Assembly (NCBI GenBank): GCA_964561785.1 | Contig: CAZLRF010000016.1 | Location: 25,812-89,811, forward strand | Direction: 5' to 3' | From: DATBSL01 sp964561785 | GTDB taxonomy: Bacteria; Acidobacteriota; Vicinamibacteria; Fen-336 | Length of the DNA stretch: 64,000 bases | Shown: positions 27,187 to 35,713 of the stretch, in pieces | Layout of the letters: each line of letters begins with the position of its first letter | Numbering within the stretch: the stretch's first letter is position 1 | Notes under the pieces: model-generated | The model's database searches: none | What the model saw: only the letters and a program-made list of their open reading frames with translations | Told to the model about the DNA's origin: nothing | Program-made: the position numbers and the translations under genes

Positions 27187-27960
27187 TCAGGGTAGCACGG
27201 AGCCCGGCTTGCGCGGGGCGGGCGCGGCGGCGGGGGCACGCGGCCCGGGCAGGGAGAATCGCGCGGCGTCGAGCGCGGGGTTCACCTCGATCGTCCGGAC
27301 CACGAGCCGCTGGCGGTCCGGGCTGCCCTTCGGCCCGACCTCGATCCGATGGGGGAAGACGAGGCCCTGGACCGACCGGTAGTCCCCGATGTCGGTCACG
27401 AACTCGACCTCGCGCCCCTCGACCGGGCGGCGGTCGACGGTCTGGACGACGAGGTGGCTGCGCGTGTCGAGATGAAGGGTCCGCTCTCCCACGCCGCCTC
27501 CGCGCACGAGCAGCCTGTACGTCTCGCCCCCGGGAAGGCGATCGCGCCCGGCGAGCTCGATCGTGTAGCCCTTCGCCGCGGCGTCGACGAGCGGCGAGAG
27601 GTCGACGTCGGCCTGGGCGCGGGCCTCGGCGGCCTCGTCGGGCCCCATCGGCCGTGGCGCTTCCCCGGGCAGCGGGAGCCGCTCCCACGCCACCGTCCCA
27701 TCGAACGCCCGCACCCCCTTCTGCCCCTCGACCGTGAACTCGGTCCGCATCAGGTTCGGGCGCTTGAGCTCGAGGACGAACGGGGCCGAGACCCCCGGCA
27801 GCTCCATCGTCCCCGTGAGCCGCAGCGCGTTCACGGAGCGCAGCTTCACGATCCCGCCGCGCGCGTCGAGGTAGCGGCGCACCACGTCGTCCACGGTCTG
27901 TGCGGAGGACGAGGAGGCGAGGAGGGCGAGGGCGGCGGCGGCGCGGGGGGCGAAGCGCAT
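27187..27960 (-). CDS. LolA/LppX-fold secreted protein (outer-membrane lipoprotein-sorting-like)
   Basis: A 257-residue exported protein. The signal peptide (about 1-20, ALALLASSSSAQ) is followed by DDVVRRYLDARGGIVKLRSV, typical of the LolA-like beta-barrel superfamily, then beta-rich sequence (LRLTGTMELPG, FVLELKRPNLMRTEFTVEGQ, GVRAFDGTVAWERLPLPG). The Ala/Pro tail is low complexity. No lipobox is seen. It probably carries or senses a lipid or hydrophobic ligand in the periplasm. True LolA is shorter (about 200), so I prefer a family-level call. It is followed by NfeD-slipin 32 bases downstream. Confidence 0.7.
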   Translation of the reverse strand: MRFAPRAAAALALLASSSSAQTVDDVVRRYLDARGGIVKLRSVNALRLTGTMELPGVSAPFVLELKRPNLMRTEFTVEGQKGVRAFDGTVAWERLPLPGEAPRPMGPDEAAEARAQADVDLSPLVDAAAKGYTIELAGRDRLPGGETYRLLVRGGGVGERTLHLDTRSHLVVQTVDRRPVEGREVEFVTDIGDYRSVQGLVFPHRIEVGPKGSPDRQRLVVRTIEVNPALDAARFSLPGPRAPAAAPAPRKPGSVLP

Positions 27961-27974
27961 GGGGCTCTCTTCTT

Positions 27975-28808
27975 TCAGGCGCGCGGGGCGCCGTAGACGC
28001 GGAGGAGGTCGGCGGGCGAGTGGGCGTCGCTGCCGCGGGTGAGGACGAGCCCCAGCGCCTCGGCCCGCGCGCGCAGGGCGAGGGTGAAGCGCTCGGCGTC
28101 TCCGTCGGGGAACAGCTCCGGGGAGCTCGAGCCGTACGGGTAGTCCAGCTCGACGCCGTCGAGGCCGAGGCCGCGGAGCGCCGGAAGCTGGTCGAGGATC
28201 GCGAGGCCGTCCTTCCAGTAGTAGCCGGGGTGGGCGAGAACGGCCTCGCCCCCGGCGTCGTGGACCATCGCGATCGCATCGGCCATCCCCGGCTTGGGGA
28301 CGGGAGGCCCGCCGGCCGAGTTCGCGTGGAACCACCGCCGGCCCTGCTCGTAGGTGGCGAAGAGCCCCTTCGCGACGAGGGGCCGGATGAAGTGCGGCCG
28401 CATCAGCGTGTCCCGGCCCTCGACGAAGACCTCGTCCTCCCCGAGCGCCGCCTCCCCGAGGCGCTCGCGGACGAGCGCGAGCTCGCGGCGAGCCCGGTCG
28501 AGCCGCGCCGCCCGCACCCGCTCGAGGTGGTCGCCGAGCGCGCGGCCGTCGAGGGAGACGCCGAGGCCGAGCAGGTGCACCTCGCGGCCACCGAAGCCCA
28601 CGTCGAGCTCGATCCCGACGCGCAGGCGCAGCCCGAGCCGACGGGCCGCGCCGAACACGGCGCCCTCCTGCCACCGGTAGGCGGCGAGGGTGTCGTGGTC
28701 GGTGATCGCCAGCTCGGCGACGCCGTGGCGGGACACGCGCTCCACGAGCGCGACGGGGTCGAGCTCTCCGTCGCTCGCGCTCGTGTGGAGGTGGAGATCG
28801 CGGAGCAT
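27975..28808 (-). CDS. PHP-domain phosphoesterase (RNase AM/YciV-like)
   Basis: A 277-residue PHP metallophosphoesterase. Metal motifs are in order: DLHLHTSASDG (residues 4-14), AITDHDTLAAY, the region GIELDV, MRPHFIRPLV, LAHPGYYWK and GSDAHSPADLL. Family members hydrolyse nucleoside 3',5'-bisphosphate or trim RNA 5' ends (YciV/RNase AM), and this is the most likely role. ATG 28808 is used: TATAGT (28823-28818) lies 9 bases before it, and an in-frame start nine codons earlier would overlap that box. Confidence 0.85.
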   Translation of the reverse strand: MLRDLHLHTSASDGELDPVALVERVSRHGVAELAITDHDTLAAYRWQEGAVFGAARRLGLRLRVGIELDVGFGGREVHLLGLGVSLDGRALGDHLERVRAARLDRARRELALVRERLGEAALGEDEVFVEGRDTLMRPHFIRPLVAKGLFATYEQGRRWFHANSAGGPPVPKPGMADAIAMVHDAGGEAVLAHPGYYWKDGLAILDQLPALRGLGLDGVELDYPYGSSSPELFPDGDAERFTLALRARAEALGLVLTRGSDAHSPADLLRVYGAPRA

Positions 28809-28817
28809 CCGCTCTTC

Positions 28818-28823
28818 ACTATA
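28818..28823 (-). promoter_or_regulatory. -10-like TATAGT before the PHP gene
   Basis: Minus-strand TATAGT ending 9 bases before the ATG at 28808, giving a very short or absent leader; GAAGAG between them is a weak Shine-Dalgarno candidate. Confidence 0.4.
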
Positions 28824-28874
28824 GCAGCGGCACACGCGAAGGCCGCCCGCCGGGCGGCCGCGAGAGCGCTAGGC

Positions 28875-29075
28875 TCAGGTGAAGCGCCCGGAGGGCGAGC
28901 ACGAGGCCCCGCCCGTCCCGCCGCCGGCGACCGAGCCCGCGAAGGTCGAGAACTCCTTCTCGACCTCCCCGCGCCCGCACTCCGGGCAGGCGAGGCCCTC
29001 GGTGCCCTGGCCGACCCGCCGGAGCACCTCGAACCGGCTTCCACAGGTCGCGCAACGGTACTCGTAGAGCGGCAC
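28875..29075 (-). CDS. FmdB-family zinc-ribbon small protein
   Basis: A 66-residue protein beginning VPLYEYRCATCGSRFEVLRR, with CPEC completing a C-x2-C / C-x2-C zinc ribbon, then a Gly-rich tail (GSVAGGGTGG) typical of short FmdB proteins. I choose the GTG at 29075: AGGAGG is 7 bases upstream and family members start MPLYEY. The ATG two codons earlier would leave only one base after the Shine-Dalgarno sequence. TATAGG (29107-29102) may be the -10. The function of FmdB proteins is poorly defined. Confidence 0.82.
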   Translation of the reverse strand: MPLYEYRCATCGSRFEVLRRVGQGTEGLACPECGRGEVEKEFSTFAGSVAGGGTGGASCSPSGRFT

Positions 29076-29190
29076 CGACATCCCTCCTGCCCCTGGGGGG
29101 CCCTATAGCGGTCAGAGCCAGTTTCGCCCGGAAGGTTTCGGTCCGGCAAGGCCCTCCCTCCGCTCTATGGCACGGAGGCGCCAAACCGTC

Positions 29191-29196
29191 TAACCT
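29191..29196 (+). promoter_or_regulatory. -10-like TAACCT before galT
   Basis: TAACCT, 21 bases before the galT ATG at 29218. No Shine-Dalgarno sequence is evident between them. Confidence 0.35.
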
Positions 29197-29217
29197 TGGC
29201 GCCCTGTCCGCGACGCC

Positions 29218-30267
29218 ATGACCACGCCCCCCGCGACCCCCCACCGCCGCTACAACCCCCTGCTCGACGAGTGGGTCCTGTGCTCGCCCCACCGGCTGGA
29301 GCGGCCCTGGCAGGGCCAGGTCGAGGACGAGCCCCCCGAGACCCGGCCCGAGTACGACCCCTCCTGCTACCTGTGTCCCGGGAACACCCGGGCGAACGGC
29401 CGGCGGAACCCGGCCTACGCGTCGACCTACGCCTTCGACAACGACTTCCCGGCCCTGCTGCCCGAGAGCCCGCTCGCCCCGAGCGACGACGGCGGGTTGT
29501 TCGTGGCCGAGCCCGCCACCGGCCACTGCCGGGTGCTGTGCTTCTCGCCCCGCCACGACCTCACCCTCGCGGAGATGGAGGCGGCGGCGATCCGGCCGGT
29601 GGTCGACGCGTGGGCGAGCGAGGTCGAGACGATCGGCTCGTCTCCCACCGTCGCCTACGTCCAGGTCTTCGAGAACAAGGGAGCGATGATGGGGTGCTCG
29701 AACCCCCACCCCCACGGGCAGGTCTGGGCCACCGGCCACGTGCCCCAGGGCCCGGCGCGCAAGGCGCGCGCGCAGAGGGCCTACTTCGAGCGCCACGGCC
29801 GCGACCTCCTCGGCGACTACCTCGATCGCGAGCTCGTGGCAGGCGAGAGGATCGTCTGCCGCAACGACCGCTGGGTCGCCCTCGTGCCGTTCTGGGCGGT
29901 GTGGCCGTTCGAGCTCATGCTCGTCCCGGTGCGACGGGTCGCCGACCTGCCGTCGCTCACGGGTCCCGAGCGCGACGCCCTCGCCGACCTCGTCCGCCGG
30001 GTCGGCGTCCGGTGCGACAACCTCTTCCGCACCTCGTTCCCCTACTCGATGGGGTTCCACGGCCGGCCCACCGACGGCGCGGAGCACCCCTGGTGGCGGC
30101 TGCACGCCGTGTACTTCCCTCCCCTCCTGCGCTCGGCCACCGTGCGCAAGTTCCTGGTCGGCTTCGAGCTCACCGCCGAGCCGCAGCGCGACCTCACCGC
30201 CGAGGACGCCGCGGCGCGGCTGCGGGCCCAGAGCGAGACCCACTACCGCGAGACGAGGACACCATGA
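29218..30267 (+). CDS. galT: Galactose-1-phosphate uridylyltransferase
   Basis: A 349-residue Leloir-pathway enzyme (EC 2.7.7.12) that swaps UMP between UDP-glucose and galactose 1-phosphate. The catalytic motif HPHGQ is present (His164-His166, with the nucleophile at His166), preceded by NKGAMMGCSN. Cys50 and Cys53 (SCYLCPGNTR) match the structural zinc site. The N-terminal RRYNPLLDEWVLCSPHR and C-terminal KFLVGFE are typical. Its stop overlaps the galK start (ATGA), so the two are translationally coupled. galE and a sugar transporter are not in the window. Confidence 0.95.
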   Translation: MTTPPATPHRRYNPLLDEWVLCSPHRLERPWQGQVEDEPPETRPEYDPSCYLCPGNTRANGRRNPAYASTYAFDNDFPALLPESPLAPSDDGGLFVAEPATGHCRVLCFSPRHDLTLAEMEAAAIRPVVDAWASEVETIGSSPTVAYVQVFENKGAMMGCSNPHPHGQVWATGHVPQGPARKARAQRAYFERHGRDLLGDYLDRELVAGERIVCRNDRWVALVPFWAVWPFELMLVPVRRVADLPSLTGPERDALADLVRRVGVRCDNLFRTSFPYSMGFHGRPTDGAEHPWWRLHAVYFPPLLRSATVRKFLVGFELTAEPQRDLTAEDAAARLRAQSETHYRETRTP

Positions 30268-31451
30268 GGATCGCGAGCGTGCCCGGCGTCTCCCCCGACC
30301 TGCTGCGCCGCGCCAGCGCACGCTTCGCGGAGCGCTTCCCCGGCCCCGCGCCCCGCCTCGCGGTCGCCCCCGGCCGGGTGAACCTGATCGGCGAGCACAC
30401 GGACTACAACGACGGCTTCGTGCTCCCGATGGCGATCGGCCGGGCGGCGGTCGTCGTGTTCCGCCCGCGGGAGGACCGCGTCCTGCGCGGCCACTCGGTC
30501 GCCTTCGACGAGACGAAGCAGCTCGGGATCGACGCGCTTCGCGCCCCCGGCGGGAACGACTGGCTCTCCTACGTCGCGGGCGTCGTCTGGGCCTTCGCCT
30601 CGGAAGGCCTGCGCGTGAGAGGGCTCGACGTGGTGGTCGACGGCGACGTTCCGATCGGGGCCGGCCTGTCCTCGTCCGCCGCGCTCGAGATGGCGACGGC
30701 GAGGGCCCTGTGCGCCGCCACCGGGGAGGCCTTCGACCCCGTCCGGATGGCGAAGCTCGCCCAGAAGGCCGAGAACCGGTACGTCGGCATGAACTGCGGG
30801 ATCATGGACCAGTTCGCCTCCGGCGTCTGCCGCGCGGGGCACGCGCTGCTCCTCGACTGCCGCTCGCTCGAGACGCGGCCGGTGCCGGTGCCCGAGGGGG
30901 CCGCGGTCGTCGTGATGGACACGGGGGCGCGCCGGGCGCTCGCGGGCAGCGCCTACAACGACCGGCGGGCCGCGTGCGAGCGGGTCGTGGCCGAGATCGC
31001 GAAGACCGCCCCCGGGACGCGTGCCCTGCGCGACGTGACCGAGGCCGATCTCGAGGCGGCGAGGCCCCGGCTGGATCCCACCGACTGGAAGCGCGCGCGC
31101 CACGTGGTGCCCGAGAACCGCCGCCCGGTCGAGATGGCGGAGGCGCTGGCCTCGGGCGACCTCGCCCGGGCGGGTCGGCTGATGAACGACTCGCACGCCA
31201 GCCTGCGCGACCTGTACGAGGTCTCCTGCGAGGAGCTCGACCTCGTGACCGCGATCGCCCGCGAGCAGCCGTCGTGCTTCGGGGCGCGGATGACCGGGGC
31301 CGGCTTCGGCGGCTGCGCGGTGGCCCTCGTCCGGGAGGACGCGACGGCGGAGTTCTGCCGGACGGTTCTCTCCGCCTACCGGGCGCAGGTCGACCTGCCG
31401 GCCGCGCTCTACCCCTGCCGGCCGGAGGCAGGGGCGCGGCTCGTCGAGTAG
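30264..31451 (+). CDS. galK: Galactokinase
   Basis: A 395-residue GHMP kinase (EC 2.7.1.6) that phosphorylates galactose at C1. It shows the galactokinase signature GRVNLIGEHTDYNDGFVLPM from residue 37, the ATP loop PIGAGLSSSAALE and the C-terminal GARMTGAGFGGCAVALV. The full length suggests an active enzyme. The ATG overlaps the galT stop. With galT and the GH29 fucosidase further downstream it points to use of plant- or host-type sugars, though fucosidase and galactose genes are not in one operon. Confidence 0.95.
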   Translation: MRIASVPGVSPDLLRRASARFAERFPGPAPRLAVAPGRVNLIGEHTDYNDGFVLPMAIGRAAVVVFRPREDRVLRGHSVAFDETKQLGIDALRAPGGNDWLSYVAGVVWAFASEGLRVRGLDVVVDGDVPIGAGLSSSAALEMATARALCAATGEAFDPVRMAKLAQKAENRYVGMNCGIMDQFASGVCRAGHALLLDCRSLETRPVPVPEGAAVVVMDTGARRALAGSAYNDRRAACERVVAEIAKTAPGTRALRDVTEADLEAARPRLDPTDWKRARHVVPENRRPVEMAEALASGDLARAGRLMNDSHASLRDLYEVSCEELDLVTAIAREQPSCFGARMTGAGFGGCAVALVREDATAEFCRTVLSAYRAQVDLPAALYPCRPEAGARLVE

Positions 31452-31531
31452 GCGCATTCGCGGTAGACTCTCGGCATCCGGAAACCCGACAACTGCCTGG
31501 GCCCCGCCCCTGCGGGGCATGGAGGTGTTTC

Positions 31532-32089
31532 ATGGTGCCGCTCGTCGACCTGTGGCTGCCGATCGTCGTCGCGACCGTGCTGGTGTTCGTGGCGAGCAAC
31601 ATCGTCTGGACGGTGCTCCCCTTCCACAAGGGGGACACACGCCGTCTGCCCGACGAGGCCGCGACCCTCGAGGTGCTCGCGAAGCAGGGCCTGCGACCCG
31701 GCCAGTACAACTTCCCCTGGGCGGGGTCCATGGCCGAGATGAAGGACCCCGCGCACCTGAAGAAGCTCGAGGGACCGGTCGGCCTCCTCACCATTCGCCC
31801 GAGCGGCCCCGTCGACATGGCGAAGCTCCTCGGCTCGTGGGCGCTCTACTGCCTGGTGATCGGCGTCTTCGTCGCGTACCTCGCCGGGCGGACGCTCGAC
31901 CCCGGGGCGCACTACCTCGCCGTGTTCCGCGTCGCGGGTACGGCGGCGTTCCTGGGCTATGCGGGGGGGGCGGTCCCGGCGGCGATCTGGTGGGGCAAGC
32001 CCTGGGGCAACACCCTGCGCGAGATCGCGGACGGCCTCGTCTACGCGCTCCTCACCGCCGGCGCGTTCGGCTGGCTCTGGCCGCGGTAG
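31532..32089 (+). CDS. Hypothetical membrane protein
   Basis: A 185-residue protein with an N-terminal helix (LWLPIVVATVLVFVASNIVW), a soluble loop of about 75 residues (DTRRLPDEAATLEVLAKQGL, PGQYNFPWAGSMAEMKDPAH) and about three C-terminal helices (LLGSWALYCLVIGVFVAYL, VFRVAGTAAFLGYAGGAVP, GLVYALLTAGAFGWLW). I do not know a named family. GGAGG sits 7 bases before the ATG and is itself just 3' of a short hairpin (GCCCCGC, 31501-31507, with 31512-31518). TAGACT (31464-31469) may be the -10. Confidence 0.65.
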   Translation: MVPLVDLWLPIVVATVLVFVASNIVWTVLPFHKGDTRRLPDEAATLEVLAKQGLRPGQYNFPWAGSMAEMKDPAHLKKLEGPVGLLTIRPSGPVDMAKLLGSWALYCLVIGVFVAYLAGRTLDPGAHYLAVFRVAGTAAFLGYAGGAVPAAIWWGKPWGNTLREIADGLVYALLTAGAFGWLWPR

Positions 32090-32174
32090 AGCCGGGCGGA
32101 TCCACCGGCAGGCGCCCTTCGCGCGCGCGAGGGGAAGAAGCGCCGAAGGCGCGATCTCACCCGGGGCGGGCTGA

Positions 32175-32180
32175 TAGAAT
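32175..32180 (+). promoter_or_regulatory. -10-like TAGAAT before the xanthine-dehydrogenase-like genes
   Basis: TAGAAT 30 bases before the CTG codon used here as provisional start. A TTG lies 7 bases after it (32188) but in a different frame from the protein homology. Confidence 0.35.
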
Positions 32181-32210
32181 CTCGCGCTTGCCCCGGGGAG
32201 GGGGCCCTGT

Positions 32211-33590
32211 CTGCTGGCGCGCGGCATACGTAGCTACCACCGTCCCACCCGTCTCGAGGAGGCGCAGGAGCTCGCCGCCCAGGGCGCGGCCGCGCTCGGG
32301 GGCGGCACGCGCCTCTTCGCCTCGGAAGCGAGCGTGCCCAACGTGCTCGACCTCGTCGGGCTCAACTTGAGCGGCCTCGAGGTCGACGACGAGGACCTGC
32401 TCGTCGGCGCGACCACACCGCTCCAGGACGTGGTGGACGCGCCCGTCGCCTGGTCGGCCACGGCGGGGCTCCTGCCCCTCGCCTGCCGCAACGCAGTGCC
32501 CTCGCGCCTGCTGCGGAACATGGCGACCCTCGGCGGAGAGGCGGTCTGTGACGACCCCGACTCGGAGCTGGCCGCGGCGCTCCTTGCGCTGAACGCGGTC
32601 TTCCTCGTGGCCCACCCCGAGGAGCCTCGCGAGAGCCCGGCCCTGCGCTTCCTGCGCAACCCCTCGGCCGACCTCCGCGGCGGGGGGGTCCTCACCCAGG
32701 TCCTCGTGCCGGGCGCTCCGGACGGGGCCGCCCTCGAGCGGCTGGCCGTGCTGCCGTCGGCACCGCCCCTGCTCTCGGTCGCGGTGACGGCGACGTTCTC
32801 CGGCGGCAAGCTCGCCCGGGTCCGCCTCGCACTGACCGGCCTCGCGACGCCTGCGTCCCGGGTCATCGAGGCGGAGGCCCAGCTCGAGCGCACCGCGGGC
32901 GAGGACGACGTGCTCGAGCGGGCCGCCGACCTCGCGTGCGCCCACGCCCCCTTCCGCGAGGACGCCTGGGCCTCCGCGGCCCACCGTCGCCGGGCGGCGC
33001 GCCCGCTGCTTCTGCGGGCGCTGCGGGCGGCCATCCAGAGGGGCCGGTCGCGGGAGGCGCCGGCCCTGCCCACGAGCCGCGCCACGGCGCCCCGCCGCGC
33101 CCCGGCGCCCATGCCGTACTTCACCTCGGGCCGGGTGGAGCTGACCGTGAACGGCCGCGCGATGCGCGGCGAGGTCGAGGCGCGGACGACGCTCCAGGAC
33201 CTGCTGCGGGGCGCGGGCGTGTTCGGGGTGAAGGCCGGCTGCGGCTCCGGCCGGTGCGGGTCGTGCGCGGTGCTGCTCGACGGGCGGCCCGTGCTCTCCT
33301 GCCTCACGCTCTCCGTGCGCGCGCAGGGCCGCAGCGTGGTGACGGCGGAGGGCCTCGGCACCGTCGACCGGCCCCACCCCGTGCAGGCGGCCTTCGCCGA
33401 GGCCGGGGCGTCGCAGTGCGGCTTCTGCACGCCGGGGCTCGTGCTCGGGGCGCGCGCGCTGCTCGAGGCGAACCCCTCGCCCACCGAGGTGGAGGTGCGC
33501 GACGCCCTCTCCGGCCTGTGCCGGTGCAGCGGCTACGCCCGGCCGGTCGCCGCCGTGCTCGCGGCCGCCGCGGCGAGGGCAGGTCGGTGA
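32211..33590 (+). CDS. Xanthine-dehydrogenase-like FAD-binding plus 2Fe-2S protein (start uncertain)
   Basis: A fused electron-transfer subunit. The N-terminal half resembles the FAD domain of molybdenum hydroxylases (SYHRPTRLEEAQELAAQGAA, ALGGGTRLFAS, AVPSRLLRNMATLGGEAVCD). The C-terminal half (from about 33115) is the 2Fe-2S subunit with GCGSGRCGSC...SC, then QCGFC and CRCSGY, so both iron-sulfur clusters look intact. The order FAD then 2Fe-2S in one chain is less common than separate CoxM/CoxS subunits. Homology continues upstream of the first canonical in-frame start (GTG 32334), yet only CTG codons (32211, 32214) precede it, with GGGGAGGGGG upstream. A non-AUG start or a sequence error is possible. 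Confidence 0.7.
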   Translation: MLARGIRSYHRPTRLEEAQELAAQGAAALGGGTRLFASEASVPNVLDLVGLNLSGLEVDDEDLLVGATTPLQDVVDAPVAWSATAGLLPLACRNAVPSRLLRNMATLGGEAVCDDPDSELAAALLALNAVFLVAHPEEPRESPALRFLRNPSADLRGGGVLTQVLVPGAPDGAALERLAVLPSAPPLLSVAVTATFSGGKLARVRLALTGLATPASRVIEAEAQLERTAGEDDVLERAADLACAHAPFREDAWASAAHRRRAARPLLLRALRAAIQRGRSREAPALPTSRATAPRRAPAPMPYFTSGRVELTVNGRAMRGEVEARTTLQDLLRGAGVFGVKAGCGSGRCGSCAVLLDGRPVLSCLTLSVRAQGRSVVTAEGLGTVDRPHPVQAAFAEAGASQCGFCTPGLVLGARALLEANPSPTEVEVRDALSGLCRCSGYARPVAAVLAAAAARAGR

Positions 33591-35713
33591 GCCTGCGGCG
33601 CGCCACCGGGCAGGCCGCGTTCGCCGGAGACATCGCCCTGCCGGGGATGCTGCACCTCGCGGTGCGCCGCTCGCCCCTCGCCCGCTCCCGCGTCGTCCGC
33701 GTCGACGCAGGGGCGGCGCGGGCGCTTCCCGGCGTGGCGATGGTCCTGGTCCCCGGAGAGCTCGACTCCCTGCTGGGCTCCGAGCTCCGCTACGTGGGCG
33801 ACCGGCTGGTCGTGGCGGCAGCCGAGGAGCCCGAGCTCGCGCGGCGCGCCGCGGACGCCGTCGAGGTCGAGCTCGAGGCGCTGTCTCCCGTCCTCGACGC
33901 CGAGGCGGCGCTCGCCGGCGGCCCGCCGGCGGCACGGGTCGTCACCGTGGAGGGGGACGTGGACGCCGCGTTCGCCGCGGCGGACCTCGTGATCGAGGGC
34001 GAGTGGTCTCTGCCCTTCTCCCCGGCGGTGGCGCTCGAGCCGCCGCTCGCGGTGACGTGGCTCGACGAGGACCAGCGGCTGGTGGTCCGGACGACGGCGG
34101 ACTCGCCGTTCCGCGTGCGCGGGGCCCTCGCCGACCGCCTCTCTCTGCCGGCGGCGCGCATCCGCGTCGTGCGGCCCCACGTGGCCGGCGGATCCCTCGG
34201 GCGCCCCGGACTCGCGGTCGAGGACCTGTGCGCGCTCGTGACCCTGCGTACCGGACGCCCCGCCCGGCTCGCCCTGAGCGCGGAGGAGGAGCTGACGACG
34301 ACCCCGGGTCGCCCCGCCCAGAAGGCCCGGGTCCGGCTCGGCTTGAAGGACTCCCGCCTCGCCGCCCTCGACCTGCGGCTGCTCGTCGACCTCGGCGCAG
34401 ACGGCGAGCGGGCCGGCGAGCTGCTCCGGGCGAGCGCTCGGCACGCGCTCGGCCTCTACCGCGTGCCGAGCGTGCGCTTCGAGGGCTCGGCCGTGCGCAC
34501 GAACCGGCCCCCCGCGAGCGGGTCCCGCGGCGCCGACGGCGGCGCGGCTTTCGCCCTCGAGTGCGCGGTCGACCAGGCAGCGACGGCGCTCGGCGAGGAG
34601 CCCGCCGTCTTCCGTCGCCGGCACCTGCGGGCCGCGGGGGACGCGGGCCGCGAGGCGCTCCTCGCGATCGGCGAGGAGCCGGGGCAGGACGACGCCCGGG
34701 CCGCCGCCGAGCTGCTGCAGACCCTCGAGCGCGAGAGCGGGCGTCCTCGAGAGGCGGAGGGGACAGCCGGCAGCGAAGCGGTCCGGCGGGCACGGGGCTT
34801 CGCCGTCGCGAGGCGGCTCGCCGCCGGCGGGGGACGGGTCGTGGCGGCCGCGACCCTGCGCCTGCTCGACGACGGCTCGCTGACGCTCGCCGCGGGGCCC
34901 TCGGTCGCCGGCGCCGACGAGGCCGTCCACGCGGACGCGGCCGCCCGCGTCCTCGGCGTCCCGTCCGAGCGCCTCGTGTGCGCTGCGGCGGACACCGACA
35001 CGGCCCCGTTCGAGGCGGGCGAGTCCGTCTCCGCCGACTTCGCGGCGGGACGCGCCGTGGAGGAGGCGGCCCTCGCGCTGCGCGAGAGGATCCGCGAGGC
35101 GGGCGCGGCCCTGCTCGGCGTGGCGCCCCGCGAGGCCGAGGTGGGCGGCGGGCACGTGCGAGCGGCCGGCCGTGAGGTGTCGTTCGCCGAGATCGGCGCC
35201 TCCGAGCTGCGCGAGGGCCGGCCCCTTGCGGCGACCGCGGCACCCGCGCCGTCCGCCCTTCCCCCCGTCCTGGCCGCGGCGGCGGCCGACGTGACCGTGG
35301 ACGCGGAGACGGGACTGGTGCGCGTGACCCGCCTGGGGGCGGCGGTGGTCGGCGGGCCCTTCGCCGACGCGCGTCCCGCGCTGGGGCAGGCGGAGGGCGC
35401 GCTCGCCGGCGCGCTCGAGCTCGCGCTGGCCGGCGGCCTCCCGTTCGACGCCGAGGGCCGTCCCGCCGTTCGATCGCTGCGCCGGTGGCCCCTCGTGACC
35501 GCGGGCGACGTGCCCCCCCTGGGCGTCACCTTCGTGCCGTCGGGGGACCCCGCGGCCCGCTTCGGCGCCGGGGCCATCGGCGACGCCGTCCTGCGAGCGG
35601 CCCTCGCCGCCATCGCGAACGCGGTGACGCGCGGGGCGCGGGCTCCGGTGCGGGTCCTGCCGCTCTCCCCGGGGAACGTCCTCGACGCCCTCGAGGCCGC
35701 GCGGCGCCCATGA
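33587..35713 (+). CDS. Xanthine-dehydrogenase-like molybdopterin-binding subunit, divergent
   Basis: A 708-residue protein following the CoxL/XdhA large-subunit layout: hammerhead domain (ATGQAAFAGDIALPGMLHLA, residues 6-25) and two molybdenum-cofactor domains. Several key sites are altered. The GGGFG loop reads GGSLG (201-205), and the cofactor segment RGxGxPQ aligns with SRGADGG. The C-terminal GxGE motif holding the catalytic Glu reads GAGA (660-663) before AIANAVTRGARAPVR. It may therefore bind no cofactor, use another chemistry, or be structural. The GTG overlaps the upstream stop, and the SulP gene overlaps its own stop, so the three form one operon. Confidence 0.72.
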   Translation: MSLRRATGQAAFAGDIALPGMLHLAVRRSPLARSRVVRVDAGAARALPGVAMVLVPGELDSLLGSELRYVGDRLVVAAAEEPELARRAADAVEVELEALSPVLDAEAALAGGPPAARVVTVEGDVDAAFAAADLVIEGEWSLPFSPAVALEPPLAVTWLDEDQRLVVRTTADSPFRVRGALADRLSLPAARIRVVRPHVAGGSLGRPGLAVEDLCALVTLRTGRPARLALSAEEELTTTPGRPAQKARVRLGLKDSRLAALDLRLLVDLGADGERAGELLRASARHALGLYRVPSVRFEGSAVRTNRPPASGSRGADGGAAFALECAVDQAATALGEEPAVFRRRHLRAAGDAGREALLAIGEEPGQDDARAAAELLQTLERESGRPREAEGTAGSEAVRRARGFAVARRLAAGGGRVVAAATLRLLDDGSLTLAAGPSVAGADEAVHADAAARVLGVPSERLVCAAADTDTAPFEAGESVSADFAAGRAVEEAALALRERIREAGAALLGVAPREAEVGGGHVRAAGREVSFAEIGASELREGRPLAATAAPAPSALPPVLAAAAADVTVDAETGLVRVTRLGAAVVGGPFADARPALGQAEGALAGALELALAGGLPFDAEGRPAVRSLRRWPLVTAGDVPPLGVTFVPSGDPAARFGAGAIGDAVLRAALAAIANAVTRGARAPVRVLPLSPGNVLDALEAARRP

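Noticed and set aside
32188..32230. TTG 32188 as the start of the FAD/2Fe-2S protein.
   Set aside because: It is in another frame; usable only if the homopolymer region contains a sequence error.
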